A stretch of 64,000 bases of DNA from NCBI RefSeq assembly GCF_016586355.1, contig NZ_BLYI01000043.1:1-64000 (forward strand), read 5' to 3'. Origin of the DNA: Anaerostipes butyraticus. Lineage in GTDB: Bacteria; Bacillota; Clostridia; Lachnospirales; Lachnospiraceae. The position numbers and the translations under genes are program-made. Below, piece by piece: positions 58,658 through 64,000 of this stretch (position 1 is its first letter; each line of letters opens with the position of its first letter). The notes under the pieces are model-generated. The model was not told where the DNA came from. It saw only the letters and a list, made by a program, of their open reading frames with translations, and did not search any database.

Positions 58658-59413
58658 CTACTGAAATATTTTTAATACTATTAACTGCCGTCCTTTTCTG
58701 GACTGCTTCCCTAACCCCTCCAACAGGAATTTTCCATATCCCCGCACTGATATCACGTCACCGGTTTCCAGCCTGCCGTCACCGCTTAAAAAAAGTTTCC
58801 CGTTGACAAATACCTTCTGTTTTTTTAACAGCTGGCCGCTTGCTTTCCTTGACAGTCCAAATGCCAGAGAAACAATGGCGTCCAGACGCGTTGACGCTGC
58901 AAAACCTTCTTTTTTTAAAAATTTCTGCTGATATCCGCTCTCTTCCCAGCGGGTTATTTCTGTCCTTACCTGGGTATGCCTGACCCTGGTCAGCTCTTCT
59001 TCCAGCAAATGTCCGATATGCGAAAAGCAAAAGACATATGCTTCTTTCCCATCGATCAGAATATCTCCCAGCTGGTGCCGTTCGATGCCAAGATGCATCA
59101 TGGCCCCAAGATAATCCCTGTGAGACAGATTCTCTGCGTATCTATCAAAAACAGGTGAGATTCTGGCACAGGCCAATGGAATCTCACCTTGATAACCAAA
59201 CATATCTTCTGAGCCGAAAACTGCTACAGCCCTTGTAAAATACTCATGTCCTCCCTCCAGATGGGAATCTGTGAATGACAATTCCTTCTGCATCTCTTTA
59301 TAAATACTCTGTTCATACTCATTAAGAAAATGAGTGTAAGTATAAACACTCTGCGTATATGCCTTATCTGCCAGCTCTGCAAGCCTCTTTCTTAATAACT
59401 CTTCTTCTTTCAT
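58658..59413 (-). CDS. ylmH: YlmH-type S4-domain RNA-binding protein
   Basis: This 251-residue protein of the ylm cell-division cluster is now linked in other bacteria with rescue of stalled large ribosomal subunits. The N-terminal YlmH domain contains FLNEYEQSIYKEMQK. The S4 domain at about 180-245 has RLDAIVSLAFGLSRKASGQLLKKQKVFVNGK. The ribosome-binding site is weak (GCGAAG). It lies 10 bp after sepF; ylmG, usually between them, is absent. Confidence 0.9.
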   Translation of the reverse strand: MKEEELLRKRLAELADKAYTQSVYTYTHFLNEYEQSIYKEMQKELSFTDSHLEGGHEYFTRAVAVFGSEDMFGYQGEIPLACARISPVFDRYAENLSHRDYLGAMMHLGIERHQLGDILIDGKEAYVFCFSHIGHLLEEELTRVRHTQVRTEITRWEESGYQQKFLKKEGFAASTRLDAIVSLAFGLSRKASGQLLKKQKVFVNGKLFLSGDGRLETGDVISVRGYGKFLLEGLGKQSRKGRQLIVLKIFQ

Positions 59414-59423
59414 GGTCTTCGCT

Positions 59424-59972
59424 CTATTTTAACTGAGGAGAAATTGTATTCTCATTCATGATCTCATTCTTCAAATCACCTGTCACTTCAATGCTGTCCG
59501 GAGCAGCAATGAAAATATTACTGGATACTGCCTGAAGAGATCCATTCAGGGCATACGTCGCCCCTCCGATGAAATCAATGCTTCTCTGGGCAATCGTAAG
59601 CTCCGCACCCTCAAAGTTAATGACGACAGTCCTGCCTTCTTTTAACAGATCCGCGGCCGTCTGAGCTTCCACAAAATCCTTCGGCTTGATGACACAAACT
59701 TCAACTCCTCTTCCATTCATTGATATCACCTTACTGCCTCCTGTTGCGGTAAATCTGCGTTTTTTAGCTTCCCTGCTTGATTCAAAAGGCTGTTTGACAG
59801 CTGCAGTCTCTTCTTCTACCGGCTGCTCTTTCTTCCGGAAGAAAGAAAAACGTTCCGGCTTCTCCTCCTCATATTCTTCCTCATCATCTTCATACTCTTC
59901 GTATTCTTCATCATACTCTTCATCTTCCGTAAGCTTCATTAAATTCAGTAACTTGTCAACAGTACCCTTCAT
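59424..59972 (-). CDS. sepF: Cell-division protein SepF
   Basis: SepF links FtsZ to the membrane. The 182-residue protein has an N-terminal amphipathic membrane anchor (GTVDKLLNLMKL). An acidic Glu/Tyr/Asp linker (about 15-40) precedes the SepF fold at about 85-170 (VEVCVIKPKDFVEAQTAADLLKEGRTVVINFEGAE, RSIDFIGGATYALNGSLQAVSSNIFIAAP). The ATG at 59972 has GGAGG 7 nt upstream; the longer frame to 60026 overlaps yggS. Confidence 0.95.
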   Translation of the reverse strand: MKGTVDKLLNLMKLTEDEEYDEEYEEYEDDEEEYEEEKPERFSFFRKKEQPVEEETAAVKQPFESSREAKKRRFTATGGSKVISMNGRGVEVCVIKPKDFVEAQTAADLLKEGRTVVINFEGAELTIAQRSIDFIGGATYALNGSLQAVSSNIFIAAPDSIEVTGDLKNEIMNENTISPQLK

Positions 59973-59985
59973 TTGTTTTCCTCCG

Positions 59986-60681
59986 CTAAATACTATAATT
60001 TCTCTCACCGAAGATTCCGGTGCCAACTCTTATCATGGTCGCTCCTTCCTCAACTGCCACCTCATAATCATTGGTCATTCCCATTGAGAGTATACTCATA
60101 TCTACATTATCAATTTTTTTATTCTCTATGTCAACAGATAATTGCTTCATTGCGCGAAAATACTTTCTGTTTTCTTCCGGATCATCTACAAAAGGAGCGA
60201 TCTGCATCAGGCCTTTAACCTTGACATGTTCCATAGACGCGATTTCCCTGATCACATCTTCTGTCTCCTCCGAAGCCAGTCCGAATTTGGTATCTTCATG
60301 GGCAAAATTTACCTGAATCAATACCGGCACTTCCTTCATCTGCCGTTTCGCAGCTTCTTTATCGATCTGTTTTGCCAGATGTACAGAATCTACAGAATGG
60401 ATCAGAGCCACTTTGTCAACAATATATTTTACTTTATTTGTCTGAAGGTGTCCGATCAGATGCCAGCGGACCGGCCAGCTGATCTTTTCATACTTTTCTT
60501 TCAGCTCCTGAACCTTATTTTCACCAAAATCCATGACTTTTTCCTTCCGGAGCTCTTCGATCATTTCAAGCGGCTTTGTTTTGCTCACCGCAATGATCGT
60601 TACATCCCTCGGATCTCTTCCTGCCTTCTGACATGCTTTTTTTACATTTTCCTTTACCTTGTTGTACTGATCGATTAACAT
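59986..60681 (-). CDS. YggS-family PLP homeostasis protein
   Basis: This 231-residue PLP-binding barrel protein (YggS/YlmE/PROSC family) carries the PLP Lys in VTIIAVSKTKPLEMIEEL near 35. FGENKVQELKEKYE, WHLIGHLQTNKVKYI and SMGMTNDYEVAVEEGATMIRVGTGIFG also fit. It buffers PLP and affects amino-acid pools. The start is taken at the ATG 60681; GTG at 60690 is possible. It lies 13 bp upstream of sepF, the usual ylmE-ylmF order. Confidence 0.93.
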   Translation of the reverse strand: MLIDQYNKVKENVKKACQKAGRDPRDVTIIAVSKTKPLEMIEELRKEKVMDFGENKVQELKEKYEKISWPVRWHLIGHLQTNKVKYIVDKVALIHSVDSVHLAKQIDKEAAKRQMKEVPVLIQVNFAHEDTKFGLASEETEDVIREIASMEHVKVKGLMQIAPFVDDPEENRKYFRAMKQLSVDIENKKIDNVDMSILSMGMTNDYEVAVEEGATMIRVGTGIFGERNYSI

Positions 60682-60701
60682 ATGCCTCACATTCCTTTCT
60701 G

Positions 60702-62075
60702 TCAGTAAATGATCTGATTTTCTTTGATTGTACTGCTGTCCAGAACAATGAAATCATACAGACTGATACCGTGATCCGTATTCTCCTCTACAATACAGTA
60801 GTCATCTTTCTGCGCAGTTTTCTCAATCAGCCGGAAATCCGCATATCCCTGATTGGTGCAGTATACGCCTTCCAGCGTCTTTGTCTTTTCCACCAGATAC
60901 GTATCATCGGAATCCATTGACTGCAGGACCACATCTTCTCCTACTTCTTCCGGATCCAGATAACAGTATTTTTTTGTCTTTTTATAGATTGTAAAATTTT
61001 TCTGTTCTACCTTTACCTCGCCTTTATCATCGGTCGTGCGCACACTGAACCCTTCTTCTTTTCCGTCATTTCCTTTGGAAATGTATTCCGCCGGCACCTG
61101 ATAGAACTTCTTCTTTACAACTGCTGAATTCGGTATCTTCAAGCCTTCATGTGAATCCAGAGTAATATCAATATCCAGATATCTCTCATCCAGATATCTT
61201 ACCACATAATCGTCCAGCGACAGATAGCCGAAATAACTGTTCCCTTTTTTCTTTACTTTCAGATCCGCCGTGGTTTTTTCCTGATCTGACTGAAATTTTA
61301 CAGTAACAGAATCTTTATCCTGAAGGAAGTCATACTGACTCTTTTCCAGAGGGACCACGACCGTCCAGTTTTCACTGTTGGTTACCCTGCAGACTACATT
61401 GCCTTTCTTTACCTGATCAGAAGAATTATATCTGACTGCTCTGTAATTTTCCTGATCGAAATCAGCATCCGTAATGTCATCTGCCGTTTTCCCGTCAAAA
61501 CTGTCCGAATAAAAGGCTGCCGCTCCGCTGGCAGGGCTTGTCTCCGTATGAAAGGCATCTTCTCCCAGCTTTTTACTCACGGCATCGATCACTTCTTTCA
61601 TGGAATCTTCATTCAGATTGAGTATCGTATTTTTCAGATCATACTTCAGATCATAAACATCCGAAAAACTGCCATCGCTGTAAATGGATTGAAACTCTGT
61701 CACTTTTTTTTGTATTTCCTCGTCATCCAGAGTCTCTCCCTTTCCCCTCAGAGCTTCTGCCTGATCCGCAAAGGTTTCCTGTACTTTTCCGTCTTTATCC
61801 AATATGTACAGGGTTCCGGATTTTCTGACCCGTTTTCCTTCTTCCACATAATAGGTAATATATCCGTTCTGGGACGCCTTTAACAGCTTCTCATCCCTCA
61901 GGGCAATTCCCGTGAAAGAAAATGTTGTTGTCATCTCATCTTTTGTCACTCGGTATACCGTCAGTTTCTTCTTTATAAAAAATGAAACGATATTGATCAT
62001 TACATAAATAAAAATAACCAGGAAAACGATCATTCCGATATTCCATCGAATTCTTCTTTTCCTTTTTTTTGCCAT
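60702..62075 (-). CDS. HlyD-like membrane adaptor protein of the division cluster
   Basis: This 457-residue protein has a basic N-terminus, one transmembrane helix (about 14-34) and a long extracytoplasmic part. The segments LKASQNGYITYYVEEGKRVRKSGTLYILDKDG (64-95) and VKKGNVVCRVTNSENWTVVVPL (about 222-243) look like the split biotinyl-lipoyl halves of HlyD/membrane-fusion proteins, with a helical stretch between. No ABC exporter is nearby. It is 20 bp upstream of yggS, inside the ylm cluster, so a role at the septum or in envelope assembly is more likely than drug export (inference). Confidence 0.7.
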   Translation of the reverse strand: MAKKRKRRIRWNIGMIVFLVIFIYVMINIVSFFIKKKLTVYRVTKDEMTTTFSFTGIALRDEKLLKASQNGYITYYVEEGKRVRKSGTLYILDKDGKVQETFADQAEALRGKGETLDDEEIQKKVTEFQSIYSDGSFSDVYDLKYDLKNTILNLNEDSMKEVIDAVSKKLGEDAFHTETSPASGAAAFYSDSFDGKTADDITDADFDQENYRAVRYNSSDQVKKGNVVCRVTNSENWTVVVPLEKSQYDFLQDKDSVTVKFQSDQEKTTADLKVKKKGNSYFGYLSLDDYVVRYLDERYLDIDITLDSHEGLKIPNSAVVKKKFYQVPAEYISKGNDGKEEGFSVRTTDDKGEVKVEQKNFTIYKKTKKYCYLDPEEVGEDVVLQSMDSDDTYLVEKTKTLEGVYCTNQGYADFRLIEKTAQKDDYCIVEENTDHGISLYDFIVLDSSTIKENQIIY

Positions 62076-63020
62076 CTACTCCATCCTCCATCTGCCAAGG
62101 GCCGATCCATTCAGATAATCACATTTGCAGCCCTGAACATATCCGCCTTCTTCCATCTTCTGTTCAAACAAATCCCTCAGTTTCCACCAGCTGACTCCCC
62201 AGTTGGAAAAACCTGCGTCTTCTTTCGGAACCCTGCTGAACAGTCTCTCAATCACCATATCACTGCGGACATAACAGATGAATGCCGTCAGTCGGTCAAG
62301 ATATTCTTCTTTGGAACACAGGGTTATTTTACCATGTTCAAAATCCTGATACAACCTGGAGCCCTTCGGAACATACAAAGAATGCAGCTTGACGCTCCGG
62401 ATCGGAAGAGCCGATAAAATCTTTGCCGTCTCAATCGAATCTTCCAGGGTATCTCCCGGAAGATTTAAAATAATATGAGTGCAGATATCAAACCCATAAG
62501 GAGCTGTCATTAAAACAGCATCCAGATACTCTGCCAGTGTATGTCCCCGGTTGATCTGTCTCAGCGTATGATAATTGACTGTCTGCAGTCCATACTCCAA
62601 AGTAATCTTCAGATTACAGGTCCGGGCCGTTTCTTCCAGCACATCCAGATAATCCTTCCTGATGCAGTCCGGCCTGGTTGATACAGAAATCCCTACAATA
62701 TCTTCTACGCCGGCCGCCTCCTGAAGATAGTTTCGAAACTGCTCCAGCGGAAGAAAGGTATTTGTATAATTTTGAAAATATGCAATAAATTTTCCCGCAT
62801 GATATTTTGCGGAAATCTTCTCTTTTGTCTTCCTTAACTGTTCCCGGACAGGAACCTGCGCATCCATCGCCTCAAATCCGGTTCCTGCTCCCCCGCAGAA
62901 GCTGCACCCGTAGCTGTCTATCCGGTTAGGGCAGGTTACCGGAATATTCAAAGGAAGCTTGTACACTTTTTCTCCGTATAATTCTTTTAAATAACTGCTG
63001 TATGTCCGATATCGTTCCAT
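62076..63020 (-). CDS. TIGR01212-type (YhcC) radical SAM protein
   Basis: This 314-residue radical SAM protein has the variant cluster motif CPNRIDSYGCSFCGG near 29-43. SVSTRPDCI near 115 and LKITLEYGLQTVNYHTLRQINRGHTLAEYLDAV near 137-169 fit the YhcC/TIGR01212 family, whose reaction is not settled (a tRNA or cofactor modification is often proposed). The ATG at 63020 overlaps the dacF stop as TGATG, so translation is coupled; it ends one base before the HlyD-like gene. Confidence 0.9.
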   Translation of the reverse strand: MERYRTYSSYLKELYGEKVYKLPLNIPVTCPNRIDSYGCSFCGGAGTGFEAMDAQVPVREQLRKTKEKISAKYHAGKFIAYFQNYTNTFLPLEQFRNYLQEAAGVEDIVGISVSTRPDCIRKDYLDVLEETARTCNLKITLEYGLQTVNYHTLRQINRGHTLAEYLDAVLMTAPYGFDICTHIILNLPGDTLEDSIETAKILSALPIRSVKLHSLYVPKGSRLYQDFEHGKITLCSKEEYLDRLTAFICYVRSDMVIERLFSRVPKEDAGFSNWGVSWWKLRDLFEQKMEEGGYVQGCKCDYLNGSALGRWRME

Positions 63021-63997
63021 CACTTATTTTCCTTTGATATTACCTGGTTCATTGTTTTATACAAAGCCGGATGATTGTCTGCCTTTAATACAATAGAAAT
63101 ATAGTCATCGCCATCTTTATTTTCTGTCAGAAGAACGAGACATGCTCCTGCTTCCGTTGTCGTTCCTGTTTTTCCTCCTACCAGAGAAATCTGATTTGGA
63201 AGCGCGTATTCTCCTGTCAGATATTCATCCGTAGAGGACATATCATAAGCCTGCAAATTTCCGGAAGCGTTTTTGTACTCAATATAACTGCTTGCCTTTG
63301 AAGCAATATCGAAATATTCATTATGCTTTACTACCTCTTTGAAAATCAGATACAGGTCATAGGCTGTCGTATAATGATCTTCCTCATGAAGGCCGTGGGG
63401 ATTGGCAAAATGTGTTCCTGTCGCTCCCAGTTCTTTTGCCCTCTCATTCATCATATCCACGAACTTATCCTCACTTCCTGCGACTGCTTCCGCGAGAGCC
63501 ACAGCAGCGTCATTGGCTGACATAACAATCAGTCCATTAAGCAGAGATTCAACCGTAATCTTATCTCCCTTTTTCAGATGCATGGCAACCGCGGCGCTGT
63601 CATCAAAAGTAATATCATGCTTGATCGTCACCTCAGTGTCCAGATCCAGATTTTCCAAAACCAGAAGCGCTGTCATGATCTTGGTCGTACTTGCCGGATA
63701 AGTCCGGTCAAAAATATTCTGGCTGACAACCATCTCATTGGTCTCGTTATTGACCAGAAGCACCTCTTTGGCATTATCGTATTCTGTTTTTTGGGTATCC
63801 TCTTTTGAAACAACCGCTGCCTGAGAAGCTCTGGTTTCCCATCGGCTTGTCAGCACCTTGTCTTTAATTTCAAATTTATTTTTCTCAAAGTGCGTGTCAT
63901 ATGATGGATCCAGGTTCACCACCCGGTCTGCCAGACTGCATCCCGGAAGAAAGATCATCAAAAATGACATGCAGCAACAAATTATCTTTTTCTTCAT
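63020..63997 (-). CDS. D-alanyl-D-alanine carboxypeptidase (peptidase S11), lipoprotein
   Basis: This penicillin-binding D,D-carboxypeptidase trims the stem peptide. The 325-residue protein has a lipoprotein signal ending in LPGC (Cys20). The three catalytic motifs are SxxK in PASTTK near 100, SxN in MSANDAA near 158, and KTG in GGKTGTTTEAG near 275. No C-terminal membrane-anchoring helix is present, so lipid attachment replaces it. The start lies 3 bases inside the right window edge, so its ribosome-binding site cannot be seen; the coding region is complete. Confidence 0.93.
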   Translation of the reverse strand: MKKKIICCCMSFLMIFLPGCSLADRVVNLDPSYDTHFEKNKFEIKDKVLTSRWETRASQAAVVSKEDTQKTEYDNAKEVLLVNNETNEMVVSQNIFDRTYPASTTKIMTALLVLENLDLDTEVTIKHDITFDDSAAVAMHLKKGDKITVESLLNGLIVMSANDAAVALAEAVAGSEDKFVDMMNERAKELGATGTHFANPHGLHEEDHYTTAYDLYLIFKEVVKHNEYFDIASKASSYIEYKNASGNLQAYDMSSTDEYLTGEYALPNQISLVGGKTGTTTEAGACLVLLTENKDGDDYISIVLKADNHPALYKTMNQVISKENK

Positions 63998-64000
63998 ATG

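Noticed and set aside
1-64000. CRISPR arrays, prophage, insertion sequences or integrases
   Set aside because: No regularly spaced repeats, transposase, integrase or phage structural genes were seen on either strand.

Overview
The window looks like the chromosome of a low-to-mid GC, Gram-positive, anaerobic gut Clostridia member, most likely a Lachnospiraceae (Blautia / Mediterraneibacter / Dorea type). This rests on the gene content: class III ribonucleotide reductase (nrdDG), HydF for [FeFe]-hydrogenase maturation, an electron-bifurcating lactate dehydrogenase (lctBCD), a mannose/sorbose-class PTS, single-chain PurL, and a ylm/divIVA cell-division cluster. Nearly all genes lie on the minus strand. 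Sequence alone does not name the species.

Layout. 1-5.4 kb: tRNA-Gly and tRNA-Pro behind a consensus promoter, a small acidic-tailed membrane protein, PcrA, a DUF1836 protein, a TrpR-like YerC protein and a glycine-riboswitch-controlled Na+/alanine-type symporter. 5.9-14.3 kb: amidase lipoprotein, orphan ABC binding lipoprotein, nrdDG behind paired NrdR boxes, mntP behind a yybP-ykoY (Mn2+) riboswitch, nitroreductase and a CNNM/CBS transporter. 14.4-24.5 kb: purL with two aspartoacylase-like paralogues, a DUF1292 protein, and an overlapping operon gltX - UvrD-like helicase - DUF1653. 24.5-32.3 kb: hydF, a secreted nuclease, YbaK-type editing protein, then a carbon-regulation block with a GutM-like protein, hflX, a one-PRD BglG/LicT-type antiterminator, and ptsH-ptsI behind a near-textbook RAT/terminator leader. 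32.4-34.3 kb: an AT-rich accessory islet with divergent promoters sharing a 31-bp palindrome, a PadR regulator, two small membrane proteins and a Ser-rich secreted protein. 34.3-41 kb: an L-sorbose operon (IIA-IIB-IIC-IID, sorbose-1-P reductase, RpiR regulator, sorbitol-6-P dehydrogenase, aldo/keto reductase) behind a consensus promoter with four operator copies. 41-46.6 kb: lctBCD with a YkvI-type carrier and a TPR protein. 46.6-54.7 kb: Csp-like subtilase, split ThrE-type exporter, DegV, Maf, pnp, an arginase-fold protein and rpsO. 54.7-64 kb: proC, rluD-type synthase, lspA, aroB, divIVA, ylmH, sepF, yggS, an HlyD-like protein, a radical SAM protein and a D,D-carboxypeptidase.

How it fits together. 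The strongest signals beyond routine annotation are regulatory. (i) A short antiterminator with a single PRD sits directly upstream of a RAT that would control the general PTS proteins HPr and EI. (ii) A four-site operator array covers the sorbose promoter, with one site filling the -35/-10 spacer. (iii) A PadR islet has one palindrome covering both divergent -35 elements. (iv) mntP has a Mn2+ riboswitch plus a Fur-family-like box over its -35. (v) The glycine-riboswitch leader carries an exact 14-nt partial repeat that may be a decayed second aptamer. Promoters, terminators and RNA elements were read by eye. Start codons were moved from the longest open frame where a Shine-Dalgarno sequence decided it.
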